From positions 992,001 through 1,056,000 of the forward strand of contig QYAI01000004.1 of NCBI GenBank assembly GCA_003988855.1: a stretch of 64,000 bases of DNA, read 5' to 3'. The notes beneath the pieces are model-generated. The model worked only from the letters and a program-made list of their open reading frames with translations. It searched no databases and was not told the DNA's origin. Positions 20,542-31,093 of this stretch are shown here, one piece after another. Numbering within the stretch: position 1 is the first letter of the stretch; each line of letters starts with the position of its first letter. This DNA is from Arachnopeziza araneosa (Eukaryota > Ascomycota > Leotiomycetes > Helotiales > Arachnopezizaceae). A program made the translations under genes and the position numbers.

Positions 20542-23080
20542 ATGTTGTTTACTTTCAATCCATTGCTGTGGTCTAGCAGATTTCAACCTACATTAAAAAG
20601 CTCGCATCTTTTATTTCGTTGCTGCAAGTTCCCTCTCCAGACAATCAATATGCCTCCGAAACGCAAAAGATCCTCGATAGCAGCAGCTATTGCTCCAGCA
20701 GAGAGCGAACCTCTATCATTGAAGGAGACACCAATACTCCCACCGAGTAACATCAAACCTCCTGCTCCAAAGAGGCATGCTTCACGTAGAGGCAAACTTG
20801 ATACAAATCCAGACTACAATCCTGATATCTTGGATGGAAAAGTTGCTTTGCGAGCAAGTCCCGATGCGGATGAATTGGGAGAAGCATTAGAGGTAAAGAA
20901 AGTCAATGCTGGTCCTAAGACACCGGCCAGAAGAAGTGCAACCAAGAGTGAGGTGGAAAATAATAGCGGTTCAGAACTATCGGACCTTCAAGAAAAGATT
21001 GCAGAGCCCACACCTACGAAGAAACTAAAGAAATCTCCCACCAAAAGTTCAATAGCTGCCAAAAAGGGATCAGATGAAATAAAGGCTTTCAGGGCGGAAC
21101 AGGCTGCTAAAAAGACTGCAGAGTCCAAAATCAAGAAGGAAGAAGATGGTGATGAATTGGATAGGAGACTTGATCCTGATGGCGACGATGCAGGACTTGC
21201 CGAAGACGTCGATGTAATGAGAAGAGAAGCAGAGAGACCGCCTCCGGTGAATAGTGATTACCTGCCTCTACCCTGGAAAGGCCGGTTAGGATATGTAAGT
21301 TGCTTTCTTGACTTCAGAATGCTCACTAACCCAATAGGCGTGCCTCAACACTTACTTGAGATTCTCAAACCCTCCAATCTTCACCTCTAGGACCTGCCGA
21401 ATAGCATCTATTCTCGAACACCGACATCCTCTAGCAGACCCCACTCAACCTCAGCACGCAAGTAAGAACAGACCTGATAAATCAAAACCTGCATCTATTG
21501 AACGTGGACAGAAATATGTTGAGGAGCTATGTTTGGCAAACGTTCGAGACCTCCCTAAAATGCTGCTCTGGAATGACAAATATGGAATCAAATTCATGCG
21601 CTTATCTTCTGAGATGTTTCCATTCGCATCACATGCTGAATATGGATATAAGTTGACACCATTTGCTTCTGAAGCTTTAGCTAAAGTGGGGAAGGTGGTA
21701 GCAGAGCTCGGACATAGAGTCTCAACACATCCTGGACAATTTACGCAACTGGGAAGCCCAAGGAAAGAGGTTATTGCCAATGCAGTGAGAGACTTGGACT
21801 ACCACGATGAGATGTTGTCACTTCTTAAGCTCCCAGACCAAGAAGATCGAGATGCAGTTATGATATTACATATGGGAGGTACATTTGGCGACAAAACTGC
21901 TACTTTGGATCGATTCCGCGAGAACTACAAAACATTGAGTCCCAGTGTCAAGCAGCGTCTGGTTCTAGAGAACGATGACGTTTCATGGTCTGTCCATGAT
22001 CTTCTGCCGATATGTGAAGAGTTGAATATTCCTCTGTGTCTCGACTTTCATCATCATAATATCATCTTTGATTCTACTCAGCTTCGCGAAGGAACCCTCG
22101 ATATCATGTCTCTTTATCCACGCATAAAAGCCACCTGGGATCGCAAAAAGATGAAACAAAAGATGCATTATAGCGAGCCCTGCCCGGAAGCCATTACTGG
22201 ACGTCAGCGACGAAAGCATAACCCACGGCCATATATCTTACCTCCTTGTCCAAATGATATGGATCTCATGATCGAAGCTAAAGACAAAGAACAGGCTGTT
22301 TTTGATCTTATGCGAACATTCAAGCTCCCTGGATGGGATTCTTTCAATAATATCATTCCCTATGAACGCACAGATGACAATAAACCACTACCCAAGAAAG
22401 CCAAGAAAAAGAAAACGAAGAAACAAATAGCTGTTGAGATTGAGGAGTTTGGAAAGGAGCTTAGTGAAGAAGAAGAATTAGCTAACGAGCTTGTGCCAGA
22501 AGAGGATATTGGTATGGGTGGAAAAGAGCATAGAGTCTACTGGCCTCCTGGAATGGAGGAATGGCTGAGACCAAAGAAACGAGAAGTCAAAAAAAGGGGA
22601 GGCGATGATAAAGAGGAGATGTTCAAAAACCCTACGCCATCGAATTTTGCTGCCAGAAAGGCGATTACAGAGAGAAGCAAAGCACCGTTGAGTGAAGATA
22701 TAAAAGAGAAATTAACTGGGGTAACTAGCGTGGCAGATATTAAGAGACTGCTCGACGAGATTAAGGAGAGCAGAGCCAATGAAGATGAAGGAGAAGAAGA
22801 ACAAGAAGAAGAAGTGAAGCCAGAAAAGAAGACAAAATCTACTGCTAAGAAAGTAACACTAAAGAAAACCGCGAAAAGCGTCCCTACACCGAGTTTGTCT
22901 AACATGGACGAGAACGAAGACGAGAGCGAAGATGATTTGAGTATGCCTAATTTGTTTGATAATGACAATGGCAATCAGGTTGATAAGAAGGTGGTTACCA
23001 AAATGACATCGGGAAGGCAAAGTGCAAGAGTCAGCGGAAAGCGCAAGAGCCACGCGGAAGTAGATATGGATGAAGAGTAG
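20542..23080 (+). CDS. uve1: UV-damage endonuclease (UVDE family)
   Basis: Two exons, 20542-21294 and 21338-23080, around a 43-nt intron (GTAAGT, CACTAAC, TAG). The catalytic TIM-barrel region of the UvdE family (PF03851) runs from LPWKGRLGY|ACLNTYLR to about residue 520. It includes KYGIKFMRLSSEMFPFASH, HPGQFTQLGSP, ILHMGGTFGDK, LVLENDD, CLDFHHHNI and DLMIEAKDKEQAVFDL, which carry the His, Glu and Asp metal ligands. The enzyme nicks 5' to UV photoproducts and starts alternative excision repair (S. pombe Uve1, N. crassa MUS-18). Long charged, Lys-rich N- and C-terminal tails are probably disordered and carry nuclear-import signals. Two in-frame starts exist: 20542 (831 residues) and 20650 (MPPKRKRSS, 795 residues). 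The extra 36 residues lack acidic residues and look like a mitochondrial presequence. Confidence 0.93.
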
Positions 23081-25699
23081 ATGGCTTTCTTTCCCCAGCA
23101 TTTGATGATGTAGATTTCTGATATGCCCCTGTTGAATAACCGTCCAATTTAGCTCTATTTTTCTTCTTAACATATCAGAAATACTACTTTCCTAAATCGC
23201 TGCATAATGTCTTATCCATATCATGAGAGGAGGTTGGAATTAGACATTTGATTGCGTACAAGGACAAATATCTTACATCATCTCCACATCTTCTCTCTTC
23301 TCCTCTCCAGCCTGCTGCTGCTTCTCCTCCTCTCCCTTCTCCCTAACCCCAAAACCCGCCATCAACTCTCCCATCTCCTTCGACGTCCCCGCCCCTCCCG
23401 TTTCGCCGCCACGAAGCCCCTCTTCTCTTCCTTCTTCTTCCTCCTCGCCTTGGCCTCCGCTCTCCTCTCTGCCTTGCTCATGGCGGCAGCGGTGGTGAGG
23501 CCGGTGGCCAGCGATTTCACCAGCTCACCATCCATCTGCTCTTCCCGCCGCTCGCAGCTGCTCATTCTGTAAAGATCACTGTGTTAGCTTTTCTATCGTG
23601 AGAATGCTATAGTATCGCGCCATCATCAAACAAATATCGGTAGCTATTGTCGTTGGGAAGAAGATGGAAGAAGTTGAAGGCTTGTCTCAAACAATCCCTC
23701 GACAACAAGAACAATGTAGAGCAATTATTGGTGGAGAATAACTTGCCTTTCATAGTCCAGAACCAGTATTGACAATCCAGAAGAGATAAACTTACCATCT
23801 CTTCCATCTCCTTCTCCATCTCCACAATCTCTCTTCCAATTTGTAAAGATATTTCGAATGTCCAATTATCTTTGTAGTTTAATTTTGTACTGGTTTGAAG
23901 ATCAGTCGCTATGTAAAATTGAGCGCGTACTCGTCGCGAAAAAAAACAATCAAACACGCTCTCCTTTCGCTAAGCGAGACCAAAACACGCGACAAGCGAG
24001 GCGGCTACAACTATATTCTCAAATTGTCCCCAAAAAAGCGGCAAAAAATAAAAGACCCGCTGCTAGGTAGCATATTATCGCCCCAAAAGAATTGACGACT
24101 AAAAAAGAAACAAGCTCATAGAGCTGGGAGGCAAAACAGTTCGGACCCCGGAGGGTCCTACATCTGCGGCATTCACAATACTCCATCGATGTCAAGTTCG
24201 GTCTCGAAAGTAGGCACATGACCTAGTTTCTAACCATAGCTCTTATGAGAACTGCTAGTTGAGCGACTGTTGGGGAAACAAGTCATCGCAACCAAGCGAA
24301 GTTCTTACAGGAGCACTTGCCAGTCATATTGGAATGTTGACCGAAAAGGACTTATTTATTATTATGATCTTTGTCAGTGAATACCGCGTTTCACTGATTG
24401 GGGAAGGGTATATCTCGGCCCGAGATTGAAGTGACTGTGGTCTTTACGTTTACAGTCAAGGCCCTTTACAAGTGGTATCATCACCTCTTTCAGAGTTGAA
24501 CAGGGCCGGTATCGATACAGGATGATAACTCAATTCGGGTTTTGCGTTTATGATGGTATAAACTTAGAATCATTCTACGCAACTCAACCTCGAGAGGATC
24601 AGAAACCCATCTCCAAGCACCATGAATGCCAGTCCAGCTTTTTCATCAACGTCTTCTCAAATATGTTTATATACCCCCAAGAAGAAACAAAATCGTTAGT
24701 CTTAAACTATGAACTACTTAGTTGGAACGATCAATTGCCTGAACAGAGTAAAGTAAAGAGGAAATGAGCTGCACTCTATCGGCATGATTTAACGGCGACA
24801 ATAATCTTCCCGTGCAATGTATTTCTACCAACCTATCGCTCCTAGCGGCCGAAAACAAGATTGGTATTCGGATTCTGATAGTAGTAAAGTATTGTTTAGG
24901 AGATCTAAAGAATTTTAAGACCGGACGACTAATCTTTAGACTACTATCTAAGTATTACAAAGTTCATAGAATTCACACATCCTCTTGGCAATTGTCTTGA
25001 TCGGGTCTCGAGATATGTGAGAGTTGAACCACTTTCTAATCCACCCTGTACAATGATATCTACCGCCGTATCTTGAAAGTTGGTCCCTCCAGGGTTTCTC
25101 GAGGACCTAGATGGACAAGTACCATCCTTGATCTAGGAGAGAGACTATTTGCCCAAGTTGGTAAACATATCGTTTTATTGAGAAACGGAGTCAAAGCGCT
25201 GGTCAGTCACCTTGAACCTTATCTTGTCACAATAATTCTCGAATTTAAATTCCAAATAGGCCAAAAGCAAAGAAATTCGTTTCTCATTGTCGCTGCTCGC
25301 GTCTACAAACTAAATCAATAAACCCAATCCAATCCACCCAGAGCAGAACCGCACTAACCCCTAACCCCACCCTCCATGATAATGGATTTAATACAAGAAC
25401 GAATGGTATCTCTCTTCACATATTGTATGAAATTAGGAATCCGAGACCAACGCTTAAAACTGAAGTAGCCGAGTATGTGGTCCAGCATAACCCAGCTAGA
25501 AATCTCTCTATATGCCTGGCCTCCCTTAAGTGACTACCCTTAGACTCCATGCTCAAAACCCAGCCCAATGTCAGCACCAATTGAAACCAGCTGATGCGAA
25601 TACTCAAGTAAGAGTTTTCAACATTGCCCTTATCAGTGCTGGAGGAGGACCTTTTTCCTGTCAGCACGTTTGTCTTTGGAAAGGAACGCCTCAACACAC
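23081..25699. other. Spacer with a possible small gene and degraded AT-rich sequence
   Basis: Downstream of UVDE. On the minus strand, 23270-23810 shows a possible short spliced gene: MEKEMEEM then a GTAAGT donor, and an acceptor before MSSCERREEQMDGELVKS. A Glu/Lys-rich tail ends in REDVEMM at about 23270. The frames do not join cleanly, so it is not called. A GGACCC/GGGTCC hairpin lies at 24143-24158. About 24500-25330 is AT-rich with broken frames and may be an old element remnant, but I cannot name it. Confidence 0.35.
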
Positions 25700-27287
25700 C
25701 TAACGGTAGTATTTTGGCACACTAATGCTCATCCTACCTTTCTTATCCTTCTCAATTCTCACTCCACCATCTTCTTCAATTCTCTCTCTTCTCACGAGCG
25801 TGACTTCTTCCCCTGATCTCAGATCAACCCTATCCCGTTCATACACTATCATATCACCTCCACCTTCTCTGCGAATGCGATCTGCTTTTCGGAGTTCTTT
25901 ATCTGCGCGCTTTTCGGCCCGGAGAGCTTCTTTCTCCGCTTCAAGAGCTTTGATTTCTGCGCGGATGGCTCGCTCGTCTCTTGAATGAGAGTGGGTAGGA
26001 GCTAGAGCAAGTGCAAGAGGCCCGACTGGGATGGGATCGCTGCGTTCGTAGTATGTATCTTGTTCTGTTCTTACAAAAGTTTCTTCTCTTGGTCCAGCGT
26101 CAAGAATGATGGCGCCACTGCCGTGGCGATGATGCTGATGATGCGGCGGGTTGTTAAATTCAACGACTTTTGTCTCCTTGACAATTTCCATTGGAGCAGG
26201 GGCGTTCACAACGATTGGTGGGGGCGGGGGAGGAAATGTAAAGACTTCGTGTCGCTCTTCGACTACAGTACCACCACCACCGTGTTCAGAGCGGCGTTCG
26301 TCAATAACGACCCTTTCGTTGGCTTTGTAATCTTCGGAAAGTTTGATGACCTCGTCGATGTTTTCGCGGCCAAGCGCTTTCTGAATGATGATAATTTCAC
26401 CCTGAACCAGTTAATGAAAGCGGCCGAAATAGTGTGAAAAAACTTACCTCTTCTTCAAATGGATAACCAAGATCAATAATTGCTCTTTTAGAGACAAGTC
26501 TTGCAGGCATTCTCGTCTTTCCTTTCTTTGGGAATTCACTTCTGACAGTGACGGCAGTAGTGTCGCTTGCGCTAGAGCTCGAGCTCGAACTCCTGACAGA
26601 GCTTTTCACAGAGCGACTCACTCTGCTTTCTCTACTTCTACTCCTTCTCTTCTTTCTGATAATCTCCCTCTCCATTTCTCTCACCGGATACCCACGATAT
26701 CCATCATCTCCATAATAGTCGGGTTCAGCAATCTCGATCTCATCATAATATTCCTTTTCTGCGTATCTTCTCGGTGGTGGTAGTGCTCTCGTCCTCGGCA
26801 ACGGAATTGGAGTTAAGGGTGGAGGCCGTGGTGCGTCCTCCCTATACCTCGCGGGAGGGCCATATTCCTCCCTCTCGACATATCTTGTTAGCGGCTTCCG
26901 ATCAAATGTATCCAAACTACTCTGGCGTCTCAAGAACCCAGGCCTAGCGGGTGGTGCCCTTCTTGGTGGACTTGGACTGTAATATCGCTCCTTCTCAATT
27001 GTGACGTCCCGCTCCCTTTCTCGCTCCCGCTCTCGTCGTGGACCGCGTGGTTCTTCATCGTAGTATTTACGAGATTCGAAGCGCTCCTCTTCGAAGCCAG
27101 GAGGACCTCGGCGCTCGTAAATTTCATCGACAGAGCGCTCGCGTGTTCGTCCCCCAGGTTTGAGATGGGATTCTCTCTCTTCAAATCTTGCTCGGTCTCG
27201 CTCCATGGCGAAACGTTCAGCGTCCCAGCGGCCACCGCCGCGAAGGTCTCCCGCTGAGGAGCGATATGTATCTCCAGCTCTTGACAT
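25700..27287 (-). CDS. RS-rich conserved fungal protein (DUF8035-like)
   Basis: Two exons, 27287-26448 and 26401-25700, with a 46-nt intron (GTAAGT, CAG), giving 513 residues. The N-terminal half is strongly Arg/Glu/Tyr-rich (RERERERERDVTIEKERYYSP), then has an RS stretch (RKKRRSRSRESRVSRSVKSS). The best-conserved-looking part straddles the splice: MPARLVSKRAIIDLGYPFEEE|GEIIIIQKALGRENIDEVIK. It resembles the region fungal annotators call DUF8035. A His/Pro patch, a coiled coil (EIKALEAEKEALRAEKRADK) and a final KKGRMSISVPKYYR follow. Composition suggests a nuclear RNA-associated protein; this is inferred and no catalytic motif is visible. The 3n intron contains a TGA (in GTGTGAAAAA read in reverse complement context) or not depending on frame, so splicing is judged from its signals. 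Confidence 0.75.
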
Positions 27288-28248
27288 ATTGTGTACTTGT
27301 GGCCTGCTTTTCGGAGGATTTAAAGTGAAGTGATGTCGTCGTGGACGGCTGTTGGTTCGCTGTGGTTGGCGGTTCGGAAATGCGCGATGTCGTCGTTACC
27401 CCGCCACTCTACTGCAGCTGTCTTAATCACAAGAGTGGTTCGTTCTTGCAGCTGAGGAAAGGTACTGGAGAGAGGCTTGTGATGGTAAGATGGATGTGAG
27501 GTTGCAGGAAAAGAAGAGATTTATCTTCGGCGATGGTGGGCTATGGTGTTGAGCAAACCGGCTTGGGTGACGAGGATCCCCCCGCTTCTGATTTGCTGAA
27601 GTTGGGCAGCCACTTGGTAGAAGAACCCAAGCTCCACACGCGAAGGCGAAGTATCTTCAAGAGAGTTTTTTTCTTTCGCCTTGGATTCCGCTCTGGGTAT
27701 CAATTTATCGTAGGTCTGCCGTGACGGTCGTAAAAGAAGAACAAGTTCGCATTACATCAAAAAATAAATCCTGAAGCTGTGTTGTCGATATATGCTTCTC
27801 TAGACCCTGACCGTCTCAAAAGCGCCCCATGACGTATGCGCTGAAGCTAAACACGACGAGAAAACACCAACACATATAACACAATTTGTTATACGTGTCG
27901 GGCTTCTATTATCCGAAGATTCTTTCTGGTCTGAGTTCTTTGGGATTCCATCAGGTATTGACTCACACACTCGTTCGAAGCCTGAAGTTCAATCAAGGTG
28001 CGGCCCGCTATGAATCAAGTCCAACCATTCCGGGGGAGGATTGATCTGATGTTGATCAACCTCCAGATCGTTGCACAACACCAAGTGAATTCCTATTAGC
28101 CATTCACATGAAGGGAAGACCTGGCAAATCATTGTGGAGTAGAATGGATGGGGGAATTATAATGCCTTTTATTGTACTTGTAGCATGAAACACAGATATA
28201 CCTTCCAACGCCGCGCTATGCATCCCAAATGTTCTATCCTAAACCAAT
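27288..28248. other. Spacer holding the DUF8035-like gene promoter
   Basis: No gene seen. The left 250 bases are the likely promoter and 5' UTR of the minus-strand RS-rich gene. The right part includes the 3' UTR of the Tfb2 gene. Confidence 0.45.
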
Positions 28249-29757
28249 CTATCTTGGTTTTCGGCTTTTGATATAATCCCTTAATTGCTCATGTCTGGTC
28301 ACAAAGAACATCCTCTTTGCATCGTTCTTCCAAACTAATACTCCAATCTCATCCGCATACCTCGCACACCCCTCATACTCCTTTGCATTCTCAAAATCCC
28401 GGAACAGGAATCCTGGTGTAGCTTTCATTCTCTCGTTCTCAATCTGCCAAAGTCTGATTTGATCCACTACCGTTGGTGGCAATATGGGTGTGCCTTTGAG
28501 AGCAGATGTTTTGACGAGCTGAGGATGTGCATGCGTAGTGAGGTAGGAGATGATTTGATCAGAGGTAATGCCGTGGGAGATGGCATTTGCAACAGAACCA
28601 CGTGTTACGCGGCCGGCAACCATATTTGGATAGCGGGTATGGAAGCTGGTGAAGAGGGCTAAGACAGCGATTTGAAGGGGAGAGTTGGTGTACGCATAAA
28701 GTCGATAGTTCGTTTCTATAATGATGAAGCCTTTTGAGCCACTTGACGAGGATAGCACTGCATCGAAACCCGCCGACACGCTGCGTAGAGCACTGGCATC
28801 CGAAGTGAGTGTCGTAGCTAATCGTGTCGGGTAGAACTGGGTAGGTGCTGAAGGGGGAATGTAAACAAGTCCAAAGTCCACCAAATAGGTGAGCATCTGT
28901 CGTTGAGGGCTAGTAAGTGTTGAGGTACTGTATGCACGTCCAAGTTCGAGAGATCCAAGCATGAATAAGAACGATAGAACCTCCACCGAATCCAGATTCA
29001 ACTTATCTGCATTCTCGATCAACAATAACAGCATTGTCCAAACCTGTGCATTTACTTCCTGCAAGAGAAATGTAAAGCCAGCTTGTGTAATGCCACCTCC
29101 TCTCACACCTGTCGTGACCAATGCTCCGAGTTGCAGTAAATCCTTTACGGAAGAATTAACTGCATGGGTACCCTCTGCTCTTCCTTGTCCCACACTGTTG
29201 ACCACAAAATGCAATATCCCTTCCCACTGATTCCTCGCTAATTCGTCCAGGAACGGTATATCAACTCCATCTATATGTGCCTCGTTGGATGGCACACCAA
29301 AGGATTGATGATCACCACCACCAGTAAGAGCCAGACGGAGAGACGAGCCAAAGGTCACTGTGAGCGAGACGGTTTGAGGGTGTTCGCGACTAGGAGCTGT
29401 GATGGTGACGATGTGAAGTCGTTGGAGAAGGGACAGACACTGATCTTTTTCTCTGCAAGACGTTAACATCTGCGTCATGCAAAGGCAGTAGGTATCAACC
29501 TCTTGCTCCCTGCCTGCACCCAAAGATCAAGGTCTGAAAGAGGTAATGGTTTCGTCATGTACAATAATGCCATAACAAAGGTCTTTGCTGCTCTTAATCA
29601 GCCTCGTCTCTCCTATTTCAAAAACAATTGTACCTAAATGAGGCAGCATGCGTCGGAAGATAGCCAAAGCCGTAGAAGGCTGCTGATATAGTCGTCTGAA
29701 AGTTGTACCTGGAAGCCGCTCCAGGTACTCAAAGGAGGCGAGAGTTGAGACTGACAT
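28249..29757 (-). CDS. tfb2: TFIIH core subunit Tfb2 (p52)
   Basis: Three exons, 29757-29634, 29587-29500 and 29452-28249, giving 471 residues, close to yeast Tfb2. Introns are 46 nt (GTACAA, GGCTGATT, CAG) and 47 nt (GTTGAT, CAG). The joined N-terminus reads FEYLERLPGTTFRRLYQQPS, then RMLPHL|AKTFVMALLYM, then PLPLSDLDLWVQAGSK|REKDQCLSLLQRLHIV, the hallmark of the p52/Tfb2 family (PF03849). The C-terminal region (DQIRLWQIENERMKATPGFLFRDF, then GCARYADEIGVLVWKND) is the domain that binds Tfb5 and supports the XPB/Ssl2 ATPase. The subunit acts in nuclear transcription initiation and nucleotide excision repair. The gene sits head-to-head with the thioesterase gene across 215 bp. Confidence 0.93.
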
Positions 29758-29972
29758 CTTGATGATGCTGAGGTCTCAAATCTCAAGATATTATCTCGAT
29801 ATCATTGTCTGGAATGCTCTTATAAGATCTTGAAGCCTCGTCCGCAGCCTGATGCTAAACCTCCAAAATTCTAAGCTTGGACCATCCAATCACGTGATGC
29901 TCCTCAATATCCCGTCTTCCTCCCCGAGCGTGTTGCTAGATTTCTTGGTATTTGAACTCAATTTAATTCGAT
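29758..29972. promoter_or_regulatory. Short bidirectional promoter (Tfb2 / thioesterase)
   Basis: Only 215 bases separate the two ATGs, which point away from each other. The interval contains CACGTGAT at 29891-29898, about 75 bases from the thioesterase start and 134 from the Tfb2 start. Shared control is inferred from the geometry. Confidence 0.55.
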
Positions 29973-30997
29973 ATGGCAGCTCTGAGGTTTGTTAGATCTG
30001 TAAGTTGAACATTAGCTCAAGAAATTACCTGTTAACCAATTGATAGGTTCTGAAGTCCTTTCAAGCAGAGTCCGGACTAGAGCCAAGGTTGGTACTTTTA
30101 GCCCGCCCTATGAGACTCCAGAGTCTTAGATATAGGAAGGCAATTGAAGTCATTGCTCTTTCAAAGTCTCTATAATTAGTTTCATGTCATACCTTATCAT
30201 ATCTTCTACGCTCCACACTTCGTTTTCCTCCGTCTCATTATCATACATTCATGCTAATATACCAACTCAATCAGACTTTTTGGAGAGAATGTATACCTCT
30301 CTCTCCGTCTCGCCCGTTTCCCATTAAAAACTAATCACCCTCTCAGCTCCGTGTAACAGCCGCATCCCCAGGCCACGTCGAGTTTGAACTCGACATCAAG
30401 AAGGAACATACAGTTCGTCATCTCCCTAATCCCTCATATCCCCCCAACTAACCCCACAATAGAACCGGCTCTCCATAATTCATGGCGGAACCATTGCCAG
30501 TATGGTAGATCTAGGCGGCTCCTTAGCCGTAGCATCGCGGGGTCTCTACGCAACAGGAGTCTCCACTGATCTGAATGGTACTTATATTTATACTTTTCCT
30601 TTTCCTTTTCCTTTTGACACCTGCCCTCACATTTCCCCCTCCCTTCAAGAAAACCCCACTGATTCACACCCGCAGTAACATATCTCAACTCAGGGGGACA
30701 GGTAGGAGACGTGATTAAAGCAGTAGTGAAGTGTGATAAATGTGAGTTTCTCAGTTCGAGTCATCTCGTCACTTCACCTCAATGGATCTCAACAGGCGGG
30801 GAGATGAAGAGGAGAGGAAAGAAAGCTGAATTCTGCGGTGATATCTAGTTGGCAAAACTCTCGCTTACACATCGATTCAATTTACGAATAGTAAGGGAGA
30901 GTTGGCTGCGAGGGGGAGTCATACGAAATATGTAGCGCAAGCATGGAATCACCCGGAGAATATCGTAGGAGAATTAAGTCCACATCCCAAGAAATAG
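29973..30997 (+). CDS. Hotdog-fold acyl-CoA thioesterase (ACOT13/PaaI-like)
   Basis: Seven exons: 29973-29999, 30047-30087, 30275-30290, 30347-30412, 30463-30577, 30676-30741 and 30849-30997. They encode 159 residues and no single open frame shows the gene. The joined protein reads MAALRFVRS|VLKSFQ..., LFGEN|LRVTAASPGHVEFELDI..., T|NRLSIIHGGTIASMVDLGG..., GVSTDLN|VTYLNSGGQVGD and CDK|FGKTLAYTSIQFTN, and ends RGSHTKYVAQAW. The 4HBT signature is complete: Asn51, His57-Gly58-Gly59 and Asp66 match the catalytic N, HGG and D of human ACOT13. Such enzymes hydrolyse acyl-CoA to free acid and CoA, often in mitochondria. Exon 3 is only 16 nt, and the 187-nt intron before it starts with a weak GTTGGT donor, so exon 3 is the least certain part. 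Confidence 0.85.
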
Positions 30998-31093
30998 GCA
31001 AGTAGCCATAGAAATGACCAATAGACCAAGAACATGAATAATCAAGAGGCGTAAATCTATTCTTATCATTATCATAACTCTTCGAGAACATAA

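Noticed and set aside
24143..24158. GGACCC/GGGTCC hairpin
   Set aside because: A 6-bp stem alone is not evidence of an RNA gene or terminator in a fungal nuclear genome.
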